Under the pieces are notes generated by a model. That model searched no databases. It saw only the letters and a list, made by a program, of their open reading frames with translations, and was not told the origin of the DNA. A stretch of 64,000 nt of DNA from the NCBI RefSeq assembly GCF_002895565.1, contig NZ_AZRN01000004.1, positions 46,612 through 110,611 on the forward strand, written 5' to 3'. The translations under genes and the position numbers were made by a program. Of the stretch, positions 1 through 8,638 are shown one piece after another (positions within the stretch are counted from its first letter, which is position 1; each line of letters begins with the position of its first letter). The stretch comes from Petrotoga mexicana DSM 14811 (GTDB lineage Bacteria > Thermotogota > Thermotogae > Petrotogales > Petrotogaceae).

Positions 1-34
1 GCACCTCACCATAATAAGGTTATCCAAGAAATAG

Positions 35-110
35 TGGAGCCGATGAAGGGACTTGAACCCCCAACCTGCTGATTACAAGTCAGCCGCTCTGCCAGTTGAG
101 CTACATCGGC
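35..110 (-). tRNA. tRNA-Thr (anticodon UGU)
   Basis: Read on the minus strand this gives a complete cloverleaf. The acceptor GCCGATG pairs with CATCGGC, there is a D-arm with AGCTCA, an anticodon stem CTGAC/GTCAG-type around loop CTTGTAA (anticodon TGT, threonine), a T-arm with GGTTCAAGTCC, discriminator T and an encoded CCA. The 76-nt length is normal. It points away from clpC, so the two are transcribed divergently. Confidence 0.96.
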
Positions 111-260
111 AACTCATTATTTACCAACTGAAGTTGATTATATCAAACCACAAAAACGTTGTCAATGGATTTTAAGTTAAAAATATATTAAATTGTACTT
201 TAACTTGATAACCTATCGTTGTCAAAAAATCCAATAACAAAGAATTTATCTTTACATATT

Positions 261-288
261 TTGTTTTTAACAATATTCATGGTAAAAT
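261..288 (+). promoter_or_regulatory. Promoter of the clpC operon
   Basis: TTGTTT (261-266), a 16-nt spacer and TAAAAT (283-288) preceded by TGG form an extended -10 sigma-A type promoter. It leaves a leader of roughly 105 nt before the clpC SD (AAAGGAGG at 385-392). I saw no CIRCE or CtsR-like repeat in the leader. The rest of the gap between the tRNA and clpC is AT-rich with no evident gene. Confidence 0.5.
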
Positions 289-401
289 AATAGTGAAACG
301 AGAATACAAAGGACAGTAAATAATAACATTTCTATATACAGCGACGCGAACTTATCGGTAGTTTTTGTTGCTTAGGTGTACGGTAAAGGAGGAGAGTAGA
401 C

Positions 402-2894
402 ATGTTTGATAATTTTACAGAAAGAGCTGCAAAAGTTTTTATTGAAGCTCAAAATGAAGCAAAACAGATGGGACACCCCTATGTTGGAACAGAACACATT
501 TTATTGGGACTCTTGAAAGTTGGAGGAGGTCATTTAGATACCGTATTTGAGGAATTTAATTTGTACTATAATTCTATAAAGATGGAAATAACCAATGTTG
601 TTGGTACGAATTCAACCCAGGGAATAATAGGATCTCCACAACCTACCCCAAGAGCTAAAAGAATATTAGAGTTGGCATATGATGAATCTGAACTCATGGG
701 GTTTGGTAAGATAGACGCCGAACATCTTCTTTTAGGCATCTGTAGAGAAGCAGAAGGAATAGCTTCTCATATATTGAAGCGTTCCGGAATAAATCTAACT
801 TTGATGAGAAAAGAACTAACGGAAATGATGATTAAGGGTAGATCAACCGGACGAATGGAGATTGCTAAAACCGAAGAGTCAGAAGAAAGAAAACGTCAAA
901 AGCAAAATGCACTTAAGCAACTTGAAGAATATGGAACTGATTTAACCGCACAAGCTGAGAATCGTAAATTGGATCCTATAATAGGAAGAGAAATAGAAAT
1001 AAACCGTATAATGGAAATATTGGCGAGAAGAAAAAAGAATAATCCTGTTTTGATAGGTGAGGCAGGTGTAGGTAAAAGTGCGATAGTTGAAGGCTTGGCA
1101 CAAAGAATCGTTGAAGGCCAAGTGCCAGAGATATTAAAAAATAAAACTATTTTTTCTTTGGATATTACCTCAATAGTAGCTGGAACAAAATATCGAGGCG
1201 AGTTCGAAAAAAGAATGAAAAAATTGATGCAAATATTGCAAAAAACTGAAGATATTATTCTTTTTATCGACGAATTACATATGATTGTAGAAGCTGGAGC
1301 TGCTGAGGGGTCTTCCATGGATGCTGCAAACGTATTAAAACCAGCCTTAGCAAGCGGAGAAATTACTGTAATTGGTTCCACCACGGCAAGTGAATACAGA
1401 AAATTTATTGAAAAGGATCCCGCTCTTGAAAGACGTTTCCAAAAGATATATGTAACTGAACCTACTATTGAAGAGACTATAAATATCTTGTCAGGCATAA
1501 AATCCAAATACGAGGAACATCATAAAGTTAAATATCAACATTCTGCAATTCAGTCAGCTGTACAGCTTTCGGCAAGGTATATTACAGATAGACACCTGCC
1601 AGACAAAGCAATAGATGTTATAGATGAAGCTGGCGCTAAAGCACGTTTAAGCGCTCTAACGCTTCCAAATAAATTAAAAATTCAATCTGAAAAGATTGTA
1701 GATTTTGAAAGTAAAAGAAACGATCCCAATTCTAAAGAAAACCTTGAAGAAAAACTAACAAAGATGAAAGAAAAGTACGAAGAGGAATATTCAAAATGGA
1801 GAGCTGAAGCTGAAAATAGAATAATTCAAATAAATGAAGAAGATATAGCTGAAATAATATCCAATTGGACAGGTGTCCCATTGAGACAACTCCGTCTCGA
1901 AGAGATGGAAAAGTTATTAAATTTGGAAGCGGTATTACACGAACGAGTGGTTGGACAGGATGAAGCTATAAAATCAGTTGCAAAGGCTATAAGGAGGGCA
2001 CGAAGTGGATTAAAAGATCCACAAAGACCTACAGGCGTATTCATGTTTTTAGGGCCAACCGGTGTTGGAAAAACTGAGCTAGCTAAGACTTTAGCAGCCT
2101 ATCTCTTTGGAAACGAAACACATTTAGTAAGAATTGATATGAGTGAATACATGGAAAAATTCAGCGTCTCAAGGCTTGTGGGTGCTCCTCCAGGATATGT
2201 TGGCTACGATGAAGGCGGTCAATTGACGGAAATTGTAAGAAGAAGACCTTATTCCGTAATTTTGCTGGACGAAATAGAAAAAGCACATACAGATGTATAC
2301 AATATTTTGTTACAAATAATGGATGAAGGAAGATTAACAGATTCTCAAGGAAGAACGGTTGACTTTAGAAACACAATAATTATTATGACCTCTAACCTTG
2401 GTTCTGAACAGATCAACAAAACTAAGAGAAGTTTGGGTTTTGTAGAAGAAGGCACGATGGAAAGTGAATACAAAGACATAAAACAAGAAGTAATGTCCGC
2501 AGTGAAGAAAGCATTCAAACCAGAGTTCATAAACAGATTAGACGATGTTATTGTATTTCACCCGCTTACTAAAAATCAACTTAAAGATATTATATCCATT
2601 CAACTAAGCGACCTAAAAAGTAGATTAGAAGAAAGAAATCTTACATTATCGGTCAAAGAAAGTGCTATCAATTTCTTATTGGAAAAAGGTTATGATTCTG
2701 TTTTTGGAGCAAGACCTTTGAAAAGGGCTATACAAAGATATATTGAAGATCCTTTGTCCGAAGAATTATTAAAAGGAAAATATGAAGAAGGAGATAAAAT
2801 ATTAGTAACTCACAAAAAATCTAAAGAAAGTCTTTCTTTTAGAAAAAGTCCGAAAAACAAGAAACAAATGGAGAAGAAAGTGGTCAATAGTTGA
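402..2894 (+). CDS. clpC: ClpC-type AAA+ unfoldase of the Clp protease
   Basis: An 830-residue Hsp100 ATPase that unfolds proteins and feeds them to ClpP in the cytoplasm. It has a Clp-N repeat domain (about 1-145). AAA-1 carries Walker A GEAGVGKS (219-226) and Walker B ILFIDE (286-291). A short coiled middle domain lies at about 420-480. AAA-2 carries GPTGVGKT (551-558) and VILLDE (619-624). An LGF tripeptide at about 678-680 sits where ClpP-docking loops carry [LIV]-G-F, which separates it from ClpB. The short middle domain fits ClpC. ATG follows a strong AAAGGAGG. It overlaps radA by 4 nt, so the two are coupled. clpP is not in this window. The clpC-radA-disA order is also known from Firmicutes stress operons, but no CtsR or McsAB gene is present here. 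Confidence 0.96.
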   Translation: MFDNFTERAAKVFIEAQNEAKQMGHPYVGTEHILLGLLKVGGGHLDTVFEEFNLYYNSIKMEITNVVGTNSTQGIIGSPQPTPRAKRILELAYDESELMGFGKIDAEHLLLGICREAEGIASHILKRSGINLTLMRKELTEMMIKGRSTGRMEIAKTEESEERKRQKQNALKQLEEYGTDLTAQAENRKLDPIIGREIEINRIMEILARRKKNNPVLIGEAGVGKSAIVEGLAQRIVEGQVPEILKNKTIFSLDITSIVAGTKYRGEFEKRMKKLMQILQKTEDIILFIDELHMIVEAGAAEGSSMDAANVLKPALASGEITVIGSTTASEYRKFIEKDPALERRFQKIYVTEPTIEETINILSGIKSKYEEHHKVKYQHSAIQSAVQLSARYITDRHLPDKAIDVIDEAGAKARLSALTLPNKLKIQSEKIVDFESKRNDPNSKENLEEKLTKMKEKYEEEYSKWRAEAENRIIQINEEDIAEIISNWTGVPLRQLRLEEMEKLLNLEAVLHERVVGQDEAIKSVAKAIRRARSGLKDPQRPTGVFMFLGPTGVGKTELAKTLAAYLFGNETHLVRIDMSEYMEKFSVSRLVGAPPGYVGYDEGGQLTEIVRRRPYSVILLDEIEKAHTDVYNILLQIMDEGRLTDSQGRTVDFRNTIIIMTSNLGSEQINKTKRSLGFVEEGTMESEYKDIKQEVMSAVKKAFKPEFINRLDDVIVFHPLTKNQLKDIISIQLSDLKSRLEERNLTLSVKESAINFLLEKGYDSVFGARPLKRAIQRYIEDPLSEELLKGKYEEGDKILVTHKKSKESLSFRKSPKNKKQMEKKVVNS

Positions 2895-4237
2895 GAAAAT
2901 CTCAAAAACACTACGTATGCAGTAATTGCGGTTATGAATCCGATAAATGGTTTGCAAAATGTCCTATGTGTAATGAATTAGAATCCGCGGTAGAATATAA
3001 TACCGCGGATGTTTCTATTGATACTGGACACCTTAAAGTTCCAGATATAGTTTTTCTTGATCAAGAGCTTCCCCCAGCAAAAAAGATCCCTACTAATTTT
3101 CAAGAAATTGACAATGTGTTAAACGGTGGATTGGTGGAAGGTGCTGTCTATTTGTTGAGTGGAGACCCGGGTATTGGAAAAAGCACCTTATTGGCACAAA
3201 TCGCAAAGTCTATTCAGACACCTGAAGGATTCATCTTCTACGTTTCAGGTGAAGAATCGACAGAACAAGTCGTTCAAAGATTCAATCGGTTGGAAATAAA
3301 AAATAAAAATATAGGATTAATATTCGAAAATAATGTGGATGTTATACTTAATGCTATGGAAAAGTCTAATATGATACCTTCCGTTATTTTCATAGATTCT
3401 GTTCAAACCTTAAAAATAGACAGTATTGATTCTTCACCTGGTAGTATTCTCCAAGTTAGAGAAAGCACGAGAAAAATGGTGGAATACGCTAAAAAAATGA
3501 ATATTCCTATAGTTCTGGTAGGTCATGTAAACAAAGAAGGAGCTATTGCTGGTCCAAAAGTGTTAGAACACATGGTAGATTGTGTTCTTCAAATGGAATT
3601 GGAAGGTGGATCTGGACTAAGGCTTTTAAAAGTGACTAAAAATCGGTACGGCCCCACAGATGAAGTTATTTTATTTGAAATAACCCAAAAAGGTTTAAAA
3701 CCAATAGATAATATAAATTCTTTTTTCTTGTCTGATTATTCGAATGAGTCAGGAAACACTTTAACTATAGTAAAAGTTGGTCAAAAATTACTTCCAATAG
3801 AGATACAAGCTTTAGTCAGTAACCCTGTATACGGATCACCTAGAAGGGTTACTTCGGGTATACCTTTAGATAGACTTTTAATGATAATTGCAGTACTTTC
3901 CAAGAAGTTGAAGCTCCCATTGGAAAGTAAAGATATATTTGTTAGTAGTGCAGGAGGACTAAGGATCAATGACAGTTCAATGGATGTTGCCATAGCTTTA
4001 TCTTTAATCTCCTCGATATTCGATACCCCGCTTTCTTCTTCGACGATAGCCTTTGGAGAAATAGGTTTAGATGGGAGAATAAGAGGTATTCCTCTTTTAG
4101 AGAAAAGATTGGAGCTTTCACAAAAAATTGGTTTTAATAATATAGTTATTCCAAAAAATTTTTCCCCTAGAAAAAACTCTATTGTAGTTGCAGAAAGTGT
4201 AAAAGATTTGATAAAATTATTCAAAAAAGGGGGATGA
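2891..4237 (+). CDS. radA: DNA repair protein RadA/Sms
   Basis: A 448-residue RecA-family ATPase acting in homologous recombination and branch migration. It has an N-terminal C4 zinc finger (Cys10, 13, 24, 27), Walker A GDPGIGKST (91-99), the RadA signature KNRYG (250-254, usually KNRFG) and a Lon-protease-like C-terminal domain (about 280-448). The UUG start overlaps the clpC stop as TTGA, and an AGGAGAAG-like purine run lies inside the end of clpC. It sits between clpC and disA. Length and domain order are normal for the family. Confidence 0.96.
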   Translation: MRKSQKHYVCSNCGYESDKWFAKCPMCNELESAVEYNTADVSIDTGHLKVPDIVFLDQELPPAKKIPTNFQEIDNVLNGGLVEGAVYLLSGDPGIGKSTLLAQIAKSIQTPEGFIFYVSGEESTEQVVQRFNRLEIKNKNIGLIFENNVDVILNAMEKSNMIPSVIFIDSVQTLKIDSIDSSPGSILQVRESTRKMVEYAKKMNIPIVLVGHVNKEGAIAGPKVLEHMVDCVLQMELEGGSGLRLLKVTKNRYGPTDEVILFEITQKGLKPIDNINSFFLSDYSNESGNTLTIVKVGQKLLPIEIQALVSNPVYGSPRRVTSGIPLDRLLMIIAVLSKKLKLPLESKDIFVSSAGGLRINDSSMDVAIALSLISSIFDTPLSSSTIAFGEIGLDGRIRGIPLLEKRLELSQKIGFNNIVIPKNFSPRKNSIVVAESVKDLIKLFKKGG

Positions 4238-4241
4238 AATT

Positions 4242-5351
4242 TTGAACGAAAAATTAGAAAGAATTTTTGATTTGCTAGCTCCAGGAAAGCCTATTAGAAA
4301 AGGTATAGACAGGATAATGGAAGCAAACTTGGGAGCATTGTTGTTTTTTTGTTCACAACCTGAAAAGCATCTTAAAGAAGGACTAATACAGTTGGGCTTT
4401 AGACTTGATTCTGATTTTTTACCCGAAAAAATTTATGAACTCTCAAAAATGGATGGGGCTATTGTCTTGAATAGCGATGGAACTCAAATTCTTGCAGCAA
4501 ATACACAACTTAATCCTGATAAGAGCATTCCTAGTTCAGAAACTGGCATGAGACACAAAACTGCTGAAAAAGTGTCTATTCAAACGGGAGATTTAACCGT
4601 CGCGGTTTCTAAAAGAAGGAACATTGTTTCAGTTTATTATAATAAAATGAAATATGAACTTCTGCCTGAAAACGTTTTATTTGCTAGATTAAATCAAGAA
4701 ATTACGATTGCCCAAAGATACAGACAAAGCTTTATGAACCTATTAGACTATCTAAACATTGAAGAGGCAAGGGGAAATGTAAGTCTCGCTGACGTTGTTG
4801 AGATACTTTCCAAAGGTTTACTTACGATAAAAATTATACAAAGAGCCGAAAAATACTTATTAGAATTGGGAGAAATCGCTGGAAGCGCAAAATTAGAATA
4901 CGAAGAAATATTAAGAACAATCCCTAAGTATGTGGGCGCTGTTATAATGGATTACAGCTCAGAAAATTTAAAGTATCAAAAGCCCGAAGATGCCACAAGC
5001 ATATTCAAAGAATTAGACTTTAACGAGTTGGTTGATCCATTCAAAATAGCGAAAACTCTCGGGTATATTGATGTTTCCTCTGAAGATGATTTAGAGGAAA
5101 CAACTTTAACATCTAGAGGTTATAGAATCCTTTATTCTACTAGATTACCAACTACTGCGGTAAAAAAAGTTGTGGAAAGCTTTACAAACCTTCAAGAATT
5201 AATGAATGCCACCTTTGAAGAATTAACAAATGTAAGTGGAATAGGTAAAAGGAGAGCGGAAATAATCTTGGGGGCATTAAATAAAAAGAAAAGGGAAAAA
5301 GAAGAATTAGAAGAGGAAACTATGCAAATAATGAGTAAAGAAAAGAAATAA
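4242..5351 (+). CDS. disA: DNA integrity scanning protein DisA (diadenylate cyclase)
   Basis: Makes the second messenger c-di-AMP from two ATP and scans DNA for branched structures. The N-terminal DAC domain shows the DGA motif (71-73) and RHKTAE (104-109, the family RHRTAE motif). A helical linker follows, and a C-terminal helix-hairpin-helix region (about 315-345, with SGIGKRRAE) binds DNA. The length of 369 residues is standard. UUG follows AAAAAGGGGG by a few bases. Adjacency to radA is a conserved functional pairing, since RadA modulates DisA activity in other bacteria. Expressed as part of the clpC transcript. Confidence 0.96.
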   Translation: MNEKLERIFDLLAPGKPIRKGIDRIMEANLGALLFFCSQPEKHLKEGLIQLGFRLDSDFLPEKIYELSKMDGAIVLNSDGTQILAANTQLNPDKSIPSSETGMRHKTAEKVSIQTGDLTVAVSKRRNIVSVYYNKMKYELLPENVLFARLNQEITIAQRYRQSFMNLLDYLNIEEARGNVSLADVVEILSKGLLTIKIIQRAEKYLLELGEIAGSAKLEYEEILRTIPKYVGAVIMDYSSENLKYQKPEDATSIFKELDFNELVDPFKIAKTLGYIDVSSEDDLEETTLTSRGYRILYSTRLPTTAVKKVVESFTNLQELMNATFEELTNVSGIGKRRAEIILGALNKKKREKEELEEETMQIMSKEKK

Positions 5352-5418
5352 TTATGCTGATGATCGTTTTTCAAATTAATTTTGTAAAGAATATTATAAG
5401 TTTTAGAGGTGAAGAAAT

Positions 5419-5871
5419 ATAACAATTCTGGCAAGAAACAAAAAAGCTACTCACGATTATGAAATATTAGAAACCTTCGAGGCAGGGATTTCTTTGTTAG
5501 GTACCGAGGTGAAATCCTGCAAGGCAAGAAAAATTAATTTCAAAGATAGTTTCTGTAAAATAGAAAACGGAGAATTGATTTTATACAATATTCACATTAG
5601 TCCCTATTCAGGGGCATCTATATTCAATCATGATCCAGAAAGACCTAGGAAACTTTTGCTTCATAAAAAAGAAATAAGGCGCTTGCAATCTAAAGTTAAA
5701 CAGGAAGGTTTGACGATAATTCCGCTCGAATTCTATGTTAACAATAAAGGACTGATAAAGGTTAAAATCGCTTTGGCTAAAGGATTAAAAAAATACGATA
5801 AGCGCGAAAAGATTGCAGAAAAAGAGTATGAAAGGAGAATTAGAAAACAACAAAAATATGAAAATATCTGA
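5419..5871 (+). CDS. smpB: SsrA-binding protein SmpB, apparent non-AUG start
   Basis: Binds tmRNA and brings it to stalled ribosomes for trans-translation. Conserved parts are [12 protein letters not shown] near the N-terminus, [15 protein letters not shown], a PYSGAS loop and a basic C-terminal tail ([14 protein letters not shown]). The reading frame after the in-frame stop at 5410-5412 contains no ATG, GTG or TTG before the conserved N-terminus. The first standard start, TTG at 5494, would delete about 25 conserved residues. An SD (AGAGGTG, 5405-5410 region) sits correctly for the ATA at 5419; ATT (5425) and CTG (5428) are the alternatives. The identity is firm, the start is inferred. The 3' end overlaps the following ABC gene. 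Confidence 0.9.
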   Translation: MTILARNKKATHDYEILETFEAGISLLGTEVKSCKARKINFKDSFCKIENGELILYNIHISPYSGASIFNHDPERPRKLLLHKKEIRRLQSKVKQEGLTIIPLEFYVNNKGLIKVKIALAKGLKKYDKREKIAEKEYERRIRKQQKYENI

Positions 5872-6805
5872 AAAAATTTCACCAGCAATATCAATTAAGG
5901 GTTTAACAAAAAGATTTGGGAAAACGGTTGCGGTTGATAATGTTGATCTAGAAATTAATGAAGGAGAGATTTTTGGACTTATAGGTCCCAATGGTGCAGG
6001 CAAATCTACCATTATGAAGACTATTTCCACGCTTTTAAATCCTTCACAAGGAAAGGTGGAAATACTTGGAAAAGATCTTTCCAAAAACAAACAAAACCTT
6101 AGAAAGGTGATTTCTTTAGTCTCTGATTATTCTGTATTGGAAAATGATTTAACCCCTTATGAAAACCTAAAATTATTTTCTTTAGCTTCAAATATCGAAG
6201 ACAGTGATAAAAAAATTAACGAGTTTTTGCATAGTTTTGGATTGGAAAAATATAAAAACAAATTAACTAAAAACCTTTCTTCTGGAAACAAACAGAAGTT
6301 GAATATAGCTAGGGCATTATTAAAATCCCCAAAAATACTTTTGTTAGATGAACCAACGAATGCCATAGATGTAGAATCCTCAAGGTTTATAAGGCGTTAT
6401 ATATTAAACGAAAACATCAAAAATGGAACAACAATAGTGATAACTTCCCATTATCTATGGGAAGTTGAACAATTAGCTACAAGTGTAGGGATAATCATAG
6501 ATGGAAAAATTGTTATTAAAGACAATATAGAAAATATTTACAAAAGATTTGATTCTATAATTAATATTTACGAGCTCACTTTCGATGAAAAAGACCATGA
6601 AAAAATATTAACCTATTTAAAAGATCTCTCGGATGTTTTGGCAATAAAACCCGTATCCAAAGAAAAAGTAATAATCGATTCGAAAGATAATTCATTTACA
6701 ATGAATAATTTCAGCGTCTCGATTAGAAAATTACGTCCAACTCTGGAAGACATATATTCTTATATAATATCAACCCCAAATCAACCATTGAAAACAAATA
6801 CTTAA
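5858..6805 (+). CDS. ABC transporter ATP-binding protein, DrrA/NatA type
   Basis: A single ABC ATPase domain of about 315 residues. Walker A is GPNGAGKST, Walker B is ILLLDEPT, and the signature loop reads LSSGNKQK rather than LSGGQ. The C-terminal part resembles that of drug- or sodium-exporting ATPases (DrrA, NatA, CcmA group). The ATG at 5858 overlaps the smpB end by 14 nt. Upstream in-frame ATG 5828 and TTG 5813 have poorer context; an AAAGGAGA at 5831 is rather far from 5858, so the start is not certain. No permease gene follows, so the membrane partner must lie elsewhere. Substrate unknown. Confidence 0.85.
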   Translation: MKISEKISPAISIKGLTKRFGKTVAVDNVDLEINEGEIFGLIGPNGAGKSTIMKTISTLLNPSQGKVEILGKDLSKNKQNLRKVISLVSDYSVLENDLTPYENLKLFSLASNIEDSDKKINEFLHSFGLEKYKNKLTKNLSSGNKQKLNIARALLKSPKILLLDEPTNAIDVESSRFIRRYILNENIKNGTTIVITSHYLWEVEQLATSVGIIIDGKIVIKDNIENIYKRFDSIINIYELTFDEKDHEKILTYLKDLSDVLAIKPVSKEKVIIDSKDNSFTMNNFSVSIRKLRPTLEDIYSYIISTPNQPLKTNT

Positions 6806-6815
6806 GGTGATAAGT

Positions 6816-8636
6816 TTGCTATTAAGACTCGAAAATGTCTCACATAATTTCGGTGAATTTTACCTCTTTTATGATGTCGACTTGGTTATAAATCAAAACG
6901 ATAGGATCGCTTTAATAGGTAAAAACGGAGCCGGAAAAACTACTTTATTGAATATTATTTCAGGAAATATTGAGCCTATTGAAGGACGAGTGCTCAAGAA
7001 AAATGATTTAAATATATCTCTTTTAAAGCAATATAGATTAGATTTAAATAAAACAGATCCTACTTTGTATGACTTTTTAAAGGAAAGTGTCTCAAAAATT
7101 ACACCTGAACACATAGTCGATAAGAACGTTAGGAGTTTGGTAGTGGGACTTGGTTTCGAAGAAGGCCAATGGGATAGAAATGTTTCTGGTTTAAGTGGTG
7201 GTGAATTGACTAGATTATCCCTCGGAAAAACTCTTTCTGAAAAAAGCGATTTATTACTTCTTGACGAACCTACTAACCATCTGGATCTCTACTCTATTGA
7301 TTGGTTAATCAACTATCTCAAAAATTACAAAGGTGCAATGGTTATCGTATCCCACGACAGGACATTTTTAAAACAGTTGTGTAACAAATATTGGGAAATA
7401 AACAATTCAAAGATTTGGGAATTCAAAGGAACCTACAAAGAATACATCCAATCACGTGAAATTTATATAAATTCAGTAAATTCAAGAAAACAGAACGTAG
7501 AAAAAGAAATAGAAAGACTCGAAAAAATGATAAAGCGTTACCGAAGTTGGGGAACAGAAAAAATGGTCAGGCAGGCAGTAATCCGTGAAAGAAAATTGGA
7601 AGAGTTGAAAAATGAACTCCAAGAGATTCAAAACATCGAAGAAGAAAAAGGTATAGACGTAAAGATCCCCCAACCCACAAAAACTGGTTACAAGGTAGTA
7701 GAGGTTAAAGACCTATCTTTTTCATACAACGAAGAACAAGAATTACTAGAAAACATCTCTTTTGAACTCTACGAAGAAGAAAAATTAGCTATATTAGGAA
7801 AAAATGGTTGCGGAAAGAGCACTTTATTAAAATTATTGATAGGTGAATTAGAAAATCATGAAGGGAACATTGAATGGGGATACAATATCAAAATCGGATA
7901 TTTAGATCAAGTTATATCTAATCTCTCTCAAGAATCTGACGTGTTGAATGAAACGTGGGAATTGGTAAAGGATTGGAAAGATTTCGAAGTAAGAAAGTAT
8001 CTTGGAAGATTTGGATTCTATTCTAGTGAAGTGTTCAAAAAAGTAAGCGAACTCTCTGGGGGAGAACTCACCAGATTGGCATTAGCTAAAATTTTACTTG
8101 AGAAACCAAACGTTTTGATATTGGATGAACCTACCAACCATTTGGATATCCTAACAATTGAAAGTTTGGAACAAGCACTCAAAGAGTACACAGGAGCCAT
8201 CATCTTTGTCTCACATGACCAATCTTTTATTGAAAACATCGCCAACAAATTTCTTTTAATAGACAACGGGGAATCCAAAATATCTGAAAATATTCAATCT
8301 CTTTTAGAAGAAATAAAAAATAACTCTTTTAAAATAAAAAAAGAAAAAAAAGTAAACAAAGAATACGAACAAAATAAAAAAAGAAAAAACAGAATAAAAA
8401 CTTTAAACAATGAAATTTCAAGAATCAGGGCGGAATCGGAACTGTTATTTGAAAAGTTAGATTCAGTTGAAGCTAAACTTTTTGAGTATGGAGACGATTA
8501 TAATAAGGTGTTAGAATTAATTGAAGAAAAAAACAAATTAGAAAAGGAACTTACAAAACTACAAAAACTGGAAAGTAAATATGTAGAAGAATTAAATCAA
8601 CATACTAAAATCTCAAACAATAATTACGGAGGATAA
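6816..8636 (+). CDS. ABC-F family ATPase (ribosome-associated type)
   Basis: Two ABC domains in one chain and no membrane part. The first has GKNGAGKTTLL, LSGGELTRLSLG and [12 protein letters not shown]. The second has GKNGCGKST, LSGGELTRLALA and LILDEPTNHLD. A charged linker of about 80 residues joins them, and a lysine/glutamate-rich coiled coil of about 100 residues ends the protein, as in Uup/YdiF-type ABC-F factors that act on ribosomes or nucleic acid. I chose TTG 6816 because AAGGTGA (6804-6810) is correctly spaced for it; GTG 6807 would sit inside that SD. It directly follows the ABC ATPase gene and is 2 nt from the next gene. Confidence 0.9.
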   Translation: MLLRLENVSHNFGEFYLFYDVDLVINQNDRIALIGKNGAGKTTLLNIISGNIEPIEGRVLKKNDLNISLLKQYRLDLNKTDPTLYDFLKESVSKITPEHIVDKNVRSLVVGLGFEEGQWDRNVSGLSGGELTRLSLGKTLSEKSDLLLLDEPTNHLDLYSIDWLINYLKNYKGAMVIVSHDRTFLKQLCNKYWEINNSKIWEFKGTYKEYIQSREIYINSVNSRKQNVEKEIERLEKMIKRYRSWGTEKMVRQAVIRERKLEELKNELQEIQNIEEEKGIDVKIPQPTKTGYKVVEVKDLSFSYNEEQELLENISFELYEEEKLAILGKNGCGKSTLLKLLIGELENHEGNIEWGYNIKIGYLDQVISNLSQESDVLNETWELVKDWKDFEVRKYLGRFGFYSSEVFKKVSELSGGELTRLALAKILLEKPNVLILDEPTNHLDILTIESLEQALKEYTGAIIFVSHDQSFIENIANKFLLIDNGESKISENIQSLLEEIKNNSFKIKKEKKVNKEYEQNKKRKNRIKTLNNEISRIRAESELLFEKLDSVEAKLFEYGDDYNKVLELIEEKNKLEKELTKLQKLESKYVEELNQHTKISNNNYGG

Positions 8637-8638
8637 TT

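Noticed and set aside
896..1507. Long open frame antisense to clpC (203 residues)
   Set aside because: It lies wholly within clpC on the other strand, has no SD and a composition typical of shadow frames; clpC motifs are intact.
5494..5871. SmpB starting at the first standard codon TTG 5494
   Set aside because: It would drop the conserved [10 protein letters not shown] region and has no SD at that position, whereas the frame is open and conserved upstream.
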